NCBI GenBank assembly: GCA_002721725.1
Contig: PBLK01000007.1
Location: 1 to 64,000, forward strand
Length of the DNA stretch: 64,000 nucleotides
Direction: 5' to 3'
From: Rhodobiaceae bacterium
GTDB taxonomy: Bacteria; Pseudomonadota; Alphaproteobacteria; RS24
In this document: positions 21,586-32,132 of the stretch, one piece after another
Layout of the letters: each line of letters starts with the position of its first letter
Numbering within the stretch: the stretch's first letter is position 1
The notes under the pieces: model-generated
The model's database searches: none
Told to the model about the DNA's origin: nothing
What the model saw: the letters and a program-made list of their open reading frames with translations, nothing else
Program-made: the position numbers and the translations under genes

Positions 21586-22851
21586 TCAGCAGCAACCGCA
21601 GCCGCCTAGCGCCGCATCGCCGTTTTCATGTCCACCTTCGCCGTGCCAGGCTTGTGCAATGGATTGCGCGGAAAATTCGGCCGTGGCGGCGAAGTCTTCT
21701 TTCGCTTGGAGCATCATTTTCCTGTCGGTCAGCACATCAATCGCCGTCATGGCTAGCGATTTGGCACCGTCAATGACCGCTTTGTCGCCGCGTTCCGAAC
21801 CAGCCCATTTGGCAAATTCAGGATTGTGGATCACCACACTGGGCGGCGCACAGGCAATCATCGGGTGAATTGACGGCACGCGATGGCTGATATTGCCCAT
21901 ATCGGTTGAACCGGCACCGCTGCTAGGCATTTTTTCAAGCGGGAAAAAATCGCGCCCCAAGCTTTCTGCGTTTTGCTTATAGCGCTCGGCAATCGCCCAG
22001 CTTTCCTTAATTTCCAGATAGTCGCCCAACGCCCAGTCAATCTGCACATCGCAACCGGCGGCCAATGCGCCCGCTTCAAAGCAATTTTGCACGCGCGATT
22101 TCAACTCGGCCAAAGCGAGACCGTTTTCAGCGCGCACATAAAATGTACCCACCGCATGGTCGGGCACAATATTGGGGGCCAATCCGGCCTCATTGAAAAT
22201 GCCGTGAATGCGCTCGCTTTGTTTAATGTGTTGGCGCAATTGGGCAATCGATTGATAAGCGGTCACCAATGCGTCCAGCGCGTTGACACCGGCAAACGGC
22301 ATGGCCGAGGCATGCGCCGCTTTGCCAGTATAGGTGACGCGAACCTCATTGACCGCCAAGCTCGGCATGGTGATGAGGTCAATGCCCGCTGGGTGCACCA
22401 TCATGGCCGCATCTAGCCCGTCAAACGCGCCTTGCCGCGCCATTAATTCCTTGCCATTGCCGCTTTCTTCGGCAGGCGTGCCGAGATATCGCACCTTGCC
22501 GGGCAGTTCGCCGTTCAGTTTGGCCAACGCTAGCGACGCGCCAAGGCCGGTTGTGGCAATAATATTGTGACCGCAAGCATGGCCAAGGCCGGGCAGGGCA
22601 TCATATTCCGACAAAATGCCGACTTCCGTGTCGCCTTCGCCAAATGTGGAAATAAAGGCCGTATCCAAACCGCATGCATGGCGCTCAACCGCCAGACCCG
22701 CCGCTTCCACCTTATCGGTCAGCAGGCCATGGGCAAATTTTTCTTCAAAAGCGATTTCCGGCTTGGCGTGAATGGCGTGGCTGGCTTCGACCAGCTCATC
22801 GGCCATGCCGTCAATAATATCGCAAACTTGTTTTTTCAGTTCGGCACTCAT
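21586..22851 (-). CDS. M20-family metallopeptidase/amidohydrolase
   Basis: HAKPEIAFEE, LSEYDALPGLGHACGHN, STDMGNISHRVPSIHP. Confidence 0.9.
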   Translation of the reverse strand: MSAELKKQVCDIIDGMADELVEASHAIHAKPEIAFEEKFAHGLLTDKVEAAGLAVERHACGLDTAFISTFGEGDTEVGILSEYDALPGLGHACGHNIIATTGLGASLALAKLNGELPGKVRYLGTPAEESGNGKELMARQGAFDGLDAAMMVHPAGIDLITMPSLAVNEVRVTYTGKAAHASAMPFAGVNALDALVTAYQSIAQLRQHIKQSERIHGIFNEAGLAPNIVPDHAVGTFYVRAENGLALAELKSRVQNCFEAGALAAGCDVQIDWALGDYLEIKESWAIAERYKQNAESLGRDFFPLEKMPSSGAGSTDMGNISHRVPSIHPMIACAPPSVVIHNPEFAKWAGSERGDKAVIDGAKSLAMTAIDVLTDRKMMLQAKEDFAATAEFSAQSIAQAWHGEGGHENGDAALGGCGCC

Positions 22852-22861
22852 GATGACGCTC

Positions 22862-23656
22862 CTATCCAATTTTAAACGGCATGCCCAGCAGCATACCTGC
22901 ATCGACAACTAGCAATTGCCCCGTCACATGAGCGCTGGCGCGACTGGCAAAAAATAGTATCGGCCCTTTCGTATCCTCGGGGCTTCCGGCACGCCCCATT
23001 GGCGTGCTGTTGCGTTGACCTTCGGCAATTTGTTCGAACACTTCATCTCCAAAGGCATTACGAAACCAATCCGTACCGACAAAACCCGGGCACACCGCAT
23101 TCACGCGAATGTTTTCTGGCCCCAATGAGCGCGCGAGCGCCATTGTTGTTGAATTGAGCGCGCCTTTGGAGGCAACATAAGCGATCGATGAGCCAATGCC
23201 GCGCACACCGGCGACGGATGAAATATTGACCACGGACGGCGCCTCAGACTTCGCCAAATGCGGCCGCGCATGTTTAATCATTTGATAAGGACCTATAAGA
23301 TTGAGGGCGTAAATCTGCTCGAAATCTTCGGCCTTCAGCCCTTCTAAATCGTCATGGTTCATGAATTTTGTCGTACCGGCATTATTGACCAGAATGTCCA
23401 AGCGGCCCCAGTTATCCATTGCCGCCTCGATCAGTGTCTTGCCTTCGGCATCGTCAGAAACATCTGCCTGCACGGCAATTGCCTCACCGCCTGCAGCCTT
23501 GCAGGCAGCAACAACTTTGTCGGCAGCTTTTACATTTTTGGAGTAATTGATAACTAACTTTGCGCCGCCCTCGGCCATGCCAATGGCGGCCGCTTCGCCA
23601 ATACCAGCAGAAGAGCCCGTAATAATTGCAACCTGGTCCGAAAAATCCATTCTCAA
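22862..23656 (-). CDS. SDR family oxidoreductase
   Basis: AIITGSSAGIGEA, LVNNAGTT, YVASKGAL. Confidence 0.92.
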   Translation of the reverse strand: MRMDFSDQVAIITGSSAGIGEAAAIGMAEGGAKLVINYSKNVKAADKVVAACKAAGGEAIAVQADVSDDAEGKTLIEAAMDNWGRLDILVNNAGTTKFMNHDDLEGLKAEDFEQIYALNLIGPYQMIKHARPHLAKSEAPSVVNISSVAGVRGIGSSIAYVASKGALNSTTMALARSLGPENIRVNAVCPGFVGTDWFRNAFGDEVFEQIAEGQRNSTPMGRAGSPEDTKGPILFFASRASAHVTGQLLVVDAGMLLGMPFKIG

Positions 23657-24474
23657 CTCCCTCTGAATTGCGGTTTGCGCTTGTCTGCAAAGGCGCGGCG
23701 GCCTTCTTTATAATCGGCACTGGCCAAGCAATCTGCAAGGCGTTTTTTAGTCTCGGCGCTGTCGGCTTGTGGGTTGTCGAGAATAAATTTACTCGCCTGC
23801 AGGCTCATCGGCGCATTTGCCGAAATTTGTGCTACCAATTCGGTGAGGGCGGGTTCGAAATCTTCAATTGTTGCGGCTAGCGTAATCAGGCCGTTATTCA
23901 GCGCCTCATCGACGTTCAAATTGGCGGCAGTGAAAATAATCCGTTTGGCTTCTGACACGCCGACCAGTTGGGCCAGCTGATGCGTTGCATTGGCTGGATA
24001 AGCCAGACCCAACTTACCGGCAGGAATGCCGAAACGGCTATCGGCGCGTGCCAGGCGCAAATCGCAAGCGGCAGCAAGGCCTAAGCCGCCACCAATGCAA
24101 TAGCCTTCAATGGCTGCCAAAGTGGGTATTGGGCAAGCAGCAATAGCATCAAAGGCGGCAATGGTGGCGTGGTCGAAATCAGTGCCCTCAGGGCCGCTTA
24201 GCACTTCTTCGAATTGCGTGACATCGGCTCCGGCAACAAAGGCCTTGCCGCCGACCCCGCGAAAGACAAGCAGACGGATATTCTCAATCTCGGCAAATTT
24301 CTGCATGAGTGGGGCGATGGCCTGCCAGCCCTCAAGGTCGATGACATTATGCTTTTCGGGCAGGTTGAAAAGCACATGGCCGATGATGCCATTATCGATT
24401 TTTTGCGTACCGGCAATCAGCCGCTTGGCTCCGCTATCTATTGCTTGCGTGTAGGGCGGTAACAAATCGCTCAT
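23653..24474 (-). CDS. Enoyl-CoA hydratase/isomerase family protein
   Basis: GKAFVAGADVTQFEE, AIEGYCIGGGLGLAAACDLRLA; overlaps SDR gene by 4 nt. Confidence 0.92.
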   Translation of the reverse strand: MSDLLPPYTQAIDSGAKRLIAGTQKIDNGIIGHVLFNLPEKHNVIDLEGWQAIAPLMQKFAEIENIRLLVFRGVGGKAFVAGADVTQFEEVLSGPEGTDFDHATIAAFDAIAACPIPTLAAIEGYCIGGGLGLAAACDLRLARADSRFGIPAGKLGLAYPANATHQLAQLVGVSEAKRIIFTAANLNVDEALNNGLITLAATIEDFEPALTELVAQISANAPMSLQASKFILDNPQADSAETKKRLADCLASADYKEGRRAFADKRKPQFRGS

Positions 24475-25277
24475 GTCTTTGCCTCATTGAAAAAAGCCAC
24501 TAAGTCGGGAAACGCCTTCCCGTCTTGTAGCATAAATAAATGTCCCCCTTCATACAGGGTCAGCTTTGCATTGGGAATTTTACTTTCCAACGCCTGCATG
24601 GCTGAGGGCTTGGCAATGCCGTCATATTGACCGCCTCCAAGAAACACTGGACAGGCAATTTGACCTAGCCTTTCATAGCAATCATGTTGCGCGCGCGCCT
24701 CCAATTGCGCAGCGCGGCCTTCGGCAAAGTGTGGTTCATGTTCGAACTCAGACATATCCAGCTTTTGCAGTGCCGCTTCCACTGCTTCAGGATTGGCGGC
24801 CAGCCAATCATCATCGATGCGAGTGTCATTCAGCTTCATGCTGGCGAGCGCGCGCGCATCCAAATCAAGCCCCTCCAATTCGTGCAACGGGTAAGAAGTT
24901 CCGCCCGCGCCGCCCGGCGAGGTGCACCAGAGTGCCAGTCGTGACAGGCGCGCACCGTGCCGGATGGTAAACTCCTGCGCAACCATGCCGCCAAAGCTGA
25001 TGCCCAACATCATCGCCTTATCAATGCCCATTGCGTCCATCACGGCGGCGGCATCATCGGCATAATCGCGCATGCTATACGGGCCTTCGGGCTTGTCGCT
25101 TTGGCCAAGCCCGCGTTGGTCATAGGCGGTAACGCAAAAATGCGAAGTCAGCGGGCTGTCCATAATACTTGGTTTGCGGCGCAAATCATTGCCCGTGCCG
25201 TTAATGACGAGCACATGCGGGCCGTCGCCCGCTTGCTCGACATAAAATTTCAGCCCGTTTGGTGTCAAAAATCGCAT
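24471..25277 (-). CDS. Alpha/beta hydrolase (enol-lactonase-like)
   Basis: YDQRGLGQSDKPEGPYSMRDYADDAAAVMDAMG, LGISFGGMVAQEF; overlaps ECH gene by 4 nt. Confidence 0.88.
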   Translation of the reverse strand: MRFLTPNGLKFYVEQAGDGPHVLVINGTGNDLRRKPSIMDSPLTSHFCVTAYDQRGLGQSDKPEGPYSMRDYADDAAAVMDAMGIDKAMMLGISFGGMVAQEFTIRHGARLSRLALWCTSPGGAGGTSYPLHELEGLDLDARALASMKLNDTRIDDDWLAANPEAVEAALQKLDMSEFEHEPHFAEGRAAQLEARAQHDCYERLGQIACPVFLGGGQYDGIAKPSAMQALESKIPNAKLTLYEGGHLFMLQDGKAFPDLVAFFNEAKT

Positions 25278-25357
25278 GATGAAAGGTTGCTTGCCAGTGA
25301 ATTCGCCAAAATGGTAGCTTGAAGTGCAACTGGGCGAAAGCCAAGATGGAAGTAAAT

Positions 25358-26176
25358 ATGGCGGAAACTGAAAAAAAACTCGCGGCAGTCGATCCCGTAT
25401 GGTCGCAAATTCGCGAAGACGCTGCGAAAATGGCCGAAAATGAACCGACTTTGTCGGGATTTATGCACGCCACAATTTTGAATTTTGAGCGGCTGGAAAT
25501 GGCGATTGCATCACATTTGTCAGAAAAACTGGCGAATTCTGAAATCGGCGCGCGCTCTCTTTGTGAGGTGTTTGAAGAAGCCTTTAGCGATAATAAAGAG
25601 GTCAGTGAAACCATACGTGCCGATATTGTCGCGCATTTTGACCGCGATCCGGCCTGCCGCAGCTATCTCGATCCAGTGCTTTACTTCAAAGGGTTTCTTG
25701 CTTTACAGACCTATCGGGCGGCCAATTGGCTTATAAATGCCGGCCGTCGCGGCATGGCGCTATATCTACAGAATCGCGCCTCAGAGGTGTTTCAGGCCGA
25801 TATTCATCCGGCCGCCAATATCGGCAAGGGTGTTTTCATCGATCATGCCACCGGGGTGGTGATTGGGGAAACGGCTGTTGTCGGCGATGATGTTTCCATG
25901 TTGCACGGCGTGACGCTGGGCGGCAGCGGTAAAGACGGTGGCGACCGTCACCCTAAAATTGGTGATGGCGTTTTGATTTCCGTCGGAGCCAAAGTGCTCG
26001 GCAATATTCGTGTTGGCGACTGCGCGAAAATTGGCGGTGGCTCGGTGGTGTTGACCGATGTACCAGCTTACACAACGGCGGTCGGCGTGCCGGCCAAAAT
26101 TGTCGGCAAAGTAACATCGCCGGAACCATCGCGCCAAATGGACCATTCGGTTGGGCAAGATGGTGATGCAATTTAA
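25358..26176 (+). CDS. cysE: Serine O-acetyltransferase
   Basis: DPVWSQIREDA; IGKGVFIDHATGVVIGETAVVGDDVSMLHGVTLGG hexapeptide repeats. Confidence 0.94.
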   Translation: MAETEKKLAAVDPVWSQIREDAAKMAENEPTLSGFMHATILNFERLEMAIASHLSEKLANSEIGARSLCEVFEEAFSDNKEVSETIRADIVAHFDRDPACRSYLDPVLYFKGFLALQTYRAANWLINAGRRGMALYLQNRASEVFQADIHPAANIGKGVFIDHATGVVIGETAVVGDDVSMLHGVTLGGSGKDGGDRHPKIGDGVLISVGAKVLGNIRVGDCAKIGGGSVVLTDVPAYTTAVGVPAKIVGKVTSPEPSRQMDHSVGQDGDAI

Positions 26177-26206
26177 CTGTTAATTAGCCAGTAAGGGGGG
26201 GTTGAT

Positions 26207-26983
26207 ATGGGTAGACTGTCAGGAAAAACCGGATTTGTATCGGGCGGCGCAAAAGGGCTGGGTGCGGAAATGGCATGCACGATGCACGAAGAAGGGGCCA
26301 GCGTCATGGTCACTGATTTGCTGGAAGAAGAGGGCATCATGCTGGCCGATGCACATGAAAATATGCAATTCATGCGGCACGACGTGACCGATGAGGCGCA
26401 ATGGCAGGCAGCTATTGACGCAACGATCTCGGCTTTTGGCGGGCTTGATGTGCTAGTCAATAATGCTGGCATTGCCCATGACTCGACACCGCTTGAAGAA
26501 ACCACATTAGAACAATGGCGGCATGTTTTAGCAATTGACCTTGATGGTGTTTTCCTTGGCGCAAAATACGCCGTGCGCGCTATGAAAGAAAAAGGCGGCA
26601 GCATTATTAATGTATCTTCTATTTACGGCATTGTTGGCTCATCGGCGCAAGCGCCGTATCACGCAGCAAAAGGCGGTGTGCGGCTGCTGACCAAAGCAAT
26701 GGCGGTAGAAATGGGTGCTCTTGGTTATAAAATCCGAGTCAATTCCATTCACCCTGGTTTTGTCGGCACCGATATTTTGCGTGATGGCATTAAGCGCGCT
26801 GTTGAAATGGGTGCGATGGATGGTGAGAATGAGGCGATAGAAACTTTGACTCTCGGCACACCAGCAGGGCGCTTGGGCGTGCCGCGCGACATTGCCAATG
26901 GTATTGTGTTTTTGGCGTCTGACGAGTCGGAATGGATGACCGGCGCTGAGCTTGTTATTGACGGCGGTTTCACGGCCCAGTAG
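26207..26983 (+). CDS. SDR family oxidoreductase
   Basis: FVSGGAKGLGAEM, LVNNAGIA, YHAAKGGVRLLTKAMA, VRVNSIHPG. Confidence 0.93.
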   Translation: MGRLSGKTGFVSGGAKGLGAEMACTMHEEGASVMVTDLLEEEGIMLADAHENMQFMRHDVTDEAQWQAAIDATISAFGGLDVLVNNAGIAHDSTPLEETTLEQWRHVLAIDLDGVFLGAKYAVRAMKEKGGSIINVSSIYGIVGSSAQAPYHAAKGGVRLLTKAMAVEMGALGYKIRVNSIHPGFVGTDILRDGIKRAVEMGAMDGENEAIETLTLGTPAGRLGVPRDIANGIVFLASDESEWMTGAELVIDGGFTAQ

Positions 26984-27012
26984 CTTGCAAAAAGTATTTT
27001 CAGAGGTTTTCT

Positions 27013-27225
27013 ATGAACAATGATGAAATCATTCGTGTGCAGACTTATTTGCGGCTAAAATTTCAAAACGATGTGCTGACGCTTAAACGCGGCGCGAAAG
27101 ACGATATGGTCGAAGTGTTTATGGAGGATGAGTTTATAGGCACATTGTTTCGCGATGATGAGGAAGGCGAAATTTCCTACGCCTTCAATATGGCAATATT
27201 GGAATTTGACTTGCCGACGCTATAA
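27013..27225 (+). CDS. DUF3126 family protein
   Basis: 70 aa; EIIRVQTYLRLKFQNDVLTLKRGAKDDMVEVFMEDEFIGTLFRDDEEGE pattern. Confidence 0.75.
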   Translation: MNNDEIIRVQTYLRLKFQNDVLTLKRGAKDDMVEVFMEDEFIGTLFRDDEEGEISYAFNMAILEFDLPTL

Positions 27226-27975
27226 TCAGTTCTGTCGCCGAGCGGCGGCTCGGAAATTACGGATTATTTCGCGCATATTGCGGTCGATGGATTCCCATTG
27301 CGCCAAATGAACGCGCTTGAAGTTATAGCTGACTTGCGCCGATGTACCGAGATTGAAGCGGCTTTCGCAAGTCGGGTTTTCATGTTTAACAATATCGCAA
27401 ATAAATAGGGGCGGGCGCTGACGCTCAGCTGCACTGCCGGTTTTCAGTCCCCGAAAGATTTGCTTTTTGCCGTAAGGCGAGTCAGCGCGAAAGGCGAAGC
27501 TCTGCAATCCTTCATCGGTCACGTCGCCCGACCCATCGATATAAGGGCGGTAAATGGCATTAAAAACCCTTTCTTCGGGCATTTCGCTGGCCGTTGCGCG
27601 AATATTTATGGTCAGCAATTTTGACAAAATGCCAGTATCGAGAAACGCCTCAGCGCGGTCTTCGCGCCAAGGACTGAAATCTGGCAGCAAAACGTGTAGG
27701 CTGGCATGATCAAGTTGGCCACTGCGGCGGGTGCGGCCATTACGCGTATAATGGGCAGGCACTGAGAACAATGTGCCGCCAATCTCAACACGCACTCGAT
27801 CATCATCATCGGTCGGCGCATAGGCCATGCCTTGTAGGTCGCGAATGCCCGGACCGAAATAAAATAGGTAAAACAGAAACCCGCTGAGCAGAAACCCGCC
27901 GATGATGACAGACGGTAAGGCCCATACCGGCCATTCTTCCTCCGGCACAGCCCGCGACAATAAGCGCTTTATCAT
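27226..27975 (-). CDS. Conserved hypothetical, single N-terminal TM anchor
   Basis: 249 aa ORF, one TM (LPSVIIGGFLLSGFLFYLFYF), rest likely periplasmic; convergent with DUF3126 gene. Confidence 0.7.
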   Translation of the reverse strand: MIKRLLSRAVPEEEWPVWALPSVIIGGFLLSGFLFYLFYFGPGIRDLQGMAYAPTDDDDRVRVEIGGTLFSVPAHYTRNGRTRRSGQLDHASLHVLLPDFSPWREDRAEAFLDTGILSKLLTINIRATASEMPEERVFNAIYRPYIDGSGDVTDEGLQSFAFRADSPYGKKQIFRGLKTGSAAERQRPPLFICDIVKHENPTCESRFNLGTSAQVSYNFKRVHLAQWESIDRNMREIIRNFRAAARRQN

Positions 27976-28052
27976 GGTTTCCTCTTTCGCAGTTTGTAAT
28001 CTGTGTTTACCATAAATTCAGCGATTGATAACAACATCTATGGGAGGCATGC

Positions 28053-28583
28053 ATGACCGTCTACGCTTTAGGTGATTGCACACCTACATTCCCCGAAAGT
28101 GGCCACTATTGGATCGCGCCTGATGCGCAGGTTATGGGCGCAATTATTCTCGAAGAAAATGCCAGTGTTTGGTTTGGTGCAGTGCTGCGCGGCGATAATG
28201 AGCCGATCACCATTGGTGTCAACTCTAATGTGCAAGACGGTGCGGTGATGCATACCGATATCGGTTTTCCGCTGATGCTCGGGAGAAATGTGACGATTGG
28301 TCATCAGGCCATGCTGCATGGTTGCACGGTGGGCGATAATTCGCTTATCGGCATAGGCGCGACTATTTTGAATGGTGCGAGGATCGGCAAGAATTGCTTG
28401 ATTGGCGCGCATGCTCTGGTCGGGGAAGGCAAGGAAATTCCTGATAATTCAATGGTATTGGGCATGCCTGGCAAAATCGTCCGTGAACTTGACGAGAATA
28501 ATGAGAAAATCATGATTGCTTCGGCAGAACATTATGTTGAGAACTGGAAGCGCTATCAGCGCGATTTGAAAGAGGTTGGATAA
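28053..28583 (+). CDS. Gamma carbonic anhydrase family protein
   Basis: Left-handed beta-helix hexapeptides: [50 protein letters not shown]. Confidence 0.92.
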   Translation: MTVYALGDCTPTFPESGHYWIAPDAQVMGAIILEENASVWFGAVLRGDNEPITIGVNSNVQDGAVMHTDIGFPLMLGRNVTIGHQAMLHGCTVGDNSLIGIGATILNGARIGKNCLIGAHALVGEGKEIPDNSMVLGMPGKIVRELDENNEKIMIASAEHYVENWKRYQRDLKEVG

Positions 28584-30223
28584 TGATTGAGACGGTTGAT
28601 TTTATTATTGTCGGCGCCGGCAGCGCCGGCTGTGTGCTGGCGGCGCGATTGAGCGAAGATGAAAATGCTTCGGTTATGCTTTTGGAAGCCGGTGGCAAAG
28701 ATAAAAACGTGTTCATTCACATGCCAGCAGGATATTCGCAGCTCGTACCGGAGCGAAATGATCAAAATTATGGTTTTGAAACCGAGGCCGAGCCCAATCT
28801 CGGCGGGCGGCAAATGTATTGGCCGCGCGGGCGCGGCTGGGGCGGCTCATCGTCGATCAATGCAATGGTTTATATTCGCGGCAATGCTTACGACTACGAC
28901 CATTGGAGCCAGCTTGGCAATCAGGGTTGGTCGTATGAGAGCGTCTTGCCATATTTCAAACGGGCCGAAGACTTTTCAGGCGAAGGTGATGATGAATATC
29001 ATGGCACGGGCGGCCCGCTAAGCGTGCAGAAATCCAGTCGCGAAAATGATGAATTGCTCGATGTGTTTGTCGAAGCCGGCCAGCAAGCGGGCATTCCTTT
29101 CACCAGAGATTTCAACGGCAAAAGCCAAGAGGGTGTGTCGCGCTATGAGCATACTATACGCGGCTCCAAGCGGTGTAGCGCCGCGCGCGGTTATTTGCAT
29201 CCGGCGCTCGGCCGCAAAAACCTCCAAACGGAGACCGATGTAACGGTTGACCGCGTTGAATTTGATGGCAAAAAGGCGGTCGGTGTCAGTTTCAGAAAAA
29301 AAGGTAAAAGGTTCACCGTGCGCGCTAATAAAGAGGTTATTTTGTCAGCCGGTGCGCTCAATTCGCCGCAAATTTTGCTGCGCAGTGGTGTCGGCCCGGC
29401 CGACGAAATCAGGCCGCATGGGTTGGAGATGGTGCATGAACTGGCCGGTGTTGGACAAAACCTGCAAGACCATCTCGGCGTTGTCAGCCAGTTTGAATGC
29501 ACCCAGCCTGTGACCTTGCACCGTTCTGCTGTTTGGTGGCGCACCCAATTGGCCGGAATTCAGTATTTGTTTTTTGGCAAGGGTGATGCTTCTTTCCCGC
29601 CGACAGCGGCAGGCGCATTTTTCAAATCGAGCGCTGAAAAGGCAGTTTGCGATATGCAAATCCACTATGTTTCGGTTGCCGTGCCTGACGTGCATGGCCG
29701 TGCCGATATTCCGACCTCGCACGGCTTTTCGTCGATCGTTTATGGTTGTCGACCCGAAAGTCGCGGCTATTTGACCTTAAAAACGGCAAGCCCTGACGAT
29801 CCACCGGCGATTTATCCGAATTATCTCTCTGCCGAGCAAGATATTGTTGATATTCGTAATGGCTATCGCATCACCCGTGATATTTTTATGCAAAAAGCCT
29901 TTGACCCTTATCGCGGCGCGCAGATGAAGCCTTCACCTGACGTTAATGTCGATAATGATGACGAGTTGGATGCATGGATACGCGCAACGGGTGAAACACT
30001 TTATCACCCTGTCGGCACCTGCAAAATGGGCAGCGACGATCTGGCAGTGACCAATGAGCATGGCCAAGTGCACGGGCTTGAAGGCTTGCGTGTTGTCGAT
30101 GCCTCGCTAATGCCGACGCTGATAAGTGGTAATACCAATGCGCCGACCATTATGATGGCCGAGAAAATTTCCGACCATATTCGCGGTAAGAGCTTCCTGC
30201 CGGCGCAGCAAGTGAGCTCATAA
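28583..30223 (+). CDS. GMC family oxidoreductase (choline dehydrogenase-like)
   Basis: FIIVGAGSAGCVLAARLSED; WPRGRGWGGSSSINAMVYIRG; HPVGTCKMG. Confidence 0.95.
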   Translation: MIETVDFIIVGAGSAGCVLAARLSEDENASVMLLEAGGKDKNVFIHMPAGYSQLVPERNDQNYGFETEAEPNLGGRQMYWPRGRGWGGSSSINAMVYIRGNAYDYDHWSQLGNQGWSYESVLPYFKRAEDFSGEGDDEYHGTGGPLSVQKSSRENDELLDVFVEAGQQAGIPFTRDFNGKSQEGVSRYEHTIRGSKRCSAARGYLHPALGRKNLQTETDVTVDRVEFDGKKAVGVSFRKKGKRFTVRANKEVILSAGALNSPQILLRSGVGPADEIRPHGLEMVHELAGVGQNLQDHLGVVSQFECTQPVTLHRSAVWWRTQLAGIQYLFFGKGDASFPPTAAGAFFKSSAEKAVCDMQIHYVSVAVPDVHGRADIPTSHGFSSIVYGCRPESRGYLTLKTASPDDPPAIYPNYLSAEQDIVDIRNGYRITRDIFMQKAFDPYRGAQMKPSPDVNVDNDDELDAWIRATGETLYHPVGTCKMGSDDLAVTNEHGQVHGLEGLRVVDASLMPTLISGNTNAPTIMMAEKISDHIRGKSFLPAQQVSS

Positions 30224-30829
30224 ATGGCCAAATTCGAATTTTTCTTCGATATTTCCTCGCCCTGGACCTATCTTGCTTTTTCCCGGGTGGAAGAGGTGGC
30301 CGATCGGTGCGGCGTCGATATTGATTTCAAGCCGATATTGGTCGGCGGCGTGTTCAATGCGGTGAATGAAACCGTTTATGAGGCGCGTGCTAATCCTCAT
30401 CCGGTGAAAGGGCGTTATTACGTTAAGGATATGCGCGATTGGGCCAAATTTTGCAATGTCGAAATAGGCCAGCCGCCGGTATTTCCGCTGCCCGCCGCGG
30501 GCATTATGCGGGTTGCGCTATTGGCGCAAGATGAGGGCAAGCTGGTGGCATTTTCCAAAGCGGCTTTCCACGCCTATTGGGGTGAATTGAAAGACATCAG
30601 CCAACCGGATGAAATAACTGCTCTTTGCGAAACTGTGGGCATGGAGGGTGCTGCCGTTTTGGCAGCCATGCAAACCGATGACGTGAAAGCGCGGCTGCGC
30701 GATAACACGCAAGAGCTTATCGAGCGCGGCGGTTTTGGCTCGCCGACAATGTTTGTCAATGAAACCGATATGTATTTCGGCAATGACCGTTTTGAATTGG
30801 TCGAAGCGGCCTTGAAAGCAGCAGGTTAG
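30224..30829 (+). CDS. 2-hydroxychromene-2-carboxylate isomerase (DsbA/kappa-GST-like)
   Basis: FFFDISSPWTYLAFSRVEEVA; FGSPTMFVNETDMYFGNDR. Confidence 0.92.
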   Translation: MAKFEFFFDISSPWTYLAFSRVEEVADRCGVDIDFKPILVGGVFNAVNETVYEARANPHPVKGRYYVKDMRDWAKFCNVEIGQPPVFPLPAAGIMRVALLAQDEGKLVAFSKAAFHAYWGELKDISQPDEITALCETVGMEGAAVLAAMQTDDVKARLRDNTQELIERGGFGSPTMFVNETDMYFGNDRFELVEAALKAAG

Positions 30830-30842
30830 GGCGGCAGGCTAG

Positions 30843-31625
30843 GTGAAAAAACTAGAACAGAGCGAAAATCAGCCCATATTGCGCGCCCCGCCCGTGGTAC
30901 TGATTTTGCTCGCTTTCATGCTGGGCTTTCATCTCTTGTCCGTATTTGGCGGCGCGGCTTTGCGCGTTGAATTGATTGTCGCACTGGGACTGTTTCCGGC
31001 GCGATTTTTTGCCGAAGGTTTGGGTGGCTTGCCCGGCGGCTGGGTTCAGGGTGTGGTCAATCTTTTCAGCCACTCCTTGTTGCACGGCAGTTGGACCCAT
31101 TTGATTTTGAACGGCGTTTGGTTGCTGGCTTTCGGCTCGCCGGTAGCCAAACGGCTGGGCCCGCGGAAATTCATGTTTCTGTTTATGGTCTGCGTTATGT
31201 TTGGAGGCTTCTGGCAGATTTTCGTTGCTGATGTGAGCGGCTATCTCGTTCCGATTATCGGCGCTTCGGGCGGCGTTGCTGGTTTGATGGGCGCAGCCTC
31301 GCGCTTTGCCTTTTCCGATGTAAGTTGGCTTGACCCCAATGCCCAACAGCTGGGGCGGCGACTGCTGCGCTTGAGTGACGTGCCGCGCCGCCGACCGGTT
31401 ATGCTGTTTATCGCCATTTGGCTAATTATGAATCTGACCTTCGGCCTGCTTGGCCCCTATGGCATGGCCGACCCAGGTGGGTCGGCGGTCAATATTGCTT
31501 GGTTAGCCCATTTGGGTGGCTTTTTGGCCGGTATTTTGCTTATCGGCCTATTGGAAAAGCCGCCGCTTTCTGCCTCTGGCGGGCCCGGCCATGTTGATTA
31601 TGGCGACTGGAAAAACCGCAAGTAA
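30843..31625 (+). CDS. Rhomboid family intramembrane serine protease
   Basis: SLLHGSWTHLILN, IIGASGGVAGLMG (catalytic GASG), AHLGGFLAGILL; GTG start. Confidence 0.88.
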   Translation: MKKLEQSENQPILRAPPVVLILLAFMLGFHLLSVFGGAALRVELIVALGLFPARFFAEGLGGLPGGWVQGVVNLFSHSLLHGSWTHLILNGVWLLAFGSPVAKRLGPRKFMFLFMVCVMFGGFWQIFVADVSGYLVPIIGASGGVAGLMGAASRFAFSDVSWLDPNAQQLGRRLLRLSDVPRRRPVMLFIAIWLIMNLTFGLLGPYGMADPGGSAVNIAWLAHLGGFLAGILLIGLLEKPPLSASGGPGHVDYGDWKNRK

Positions 31626-31695
31626 CCAACATCTTTAGCGCGTAACTTGCAAACTGCGTCATTCTGCCGCATTCTATATGCGAAAGGACGGGGCA

Positions 31696-32127
31696 ATGAC
31701 AATTCAAGCCATTTTGAAAAATAAAGGCGCCGAGGTTGTCGCTATAGACGCCGCGCATCAAGTCGCCGAAGCCGTGCGCACTATGGATAAACGGCAAATC
31801 GGAGCACTGGTGGTCACGGGGCAGGGTGAAGATTGCTCTGGCATTTTCACCGAGCGCGACGTGATGCGCGCGCTGGCCCGCAATGGCACGCACATTTTGG
31901 AAGATTCGGTGGGTAAATATATGACCGATCGACCGCAAAGCATTTTGCCCAAGACATCAGTTGAAGAGGCCATGGAAATCATGACCGAGCTTCGTTTCCG
32001 CCATTTGCCGGTGATTTCTGGCAACACGCTTTGCGGCATTGTTTCCATCGGCGATTTAGTAAATTACCGCATCCATCAAAGCGAAAGGGAAGCCAGCGCG
32101 CTGAAGGAATATATTGCGACGGGGTGA
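31696..32127 (+). CDS. CBS domain-containing protein
   Basis: Two CBS motifs: GIFTERDVMRAL, RHLPVISGNTLCGIVSIGDLV. Confidence 0.92.
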   Translation: MTIQAILKNKGAEVVAIDAAHQVAEAVRTMDKRQIGALVVTGQGEDCSGIFTERDVMRALARNGTHILEDSVGKYMTDRPQSILPKTSVEEAMEIMTELRFRHLPVISGNTLCGIVSIGDLVNYRIHQSEREASALKEYIATG

Positions 32128-32132
32128 ACAGA

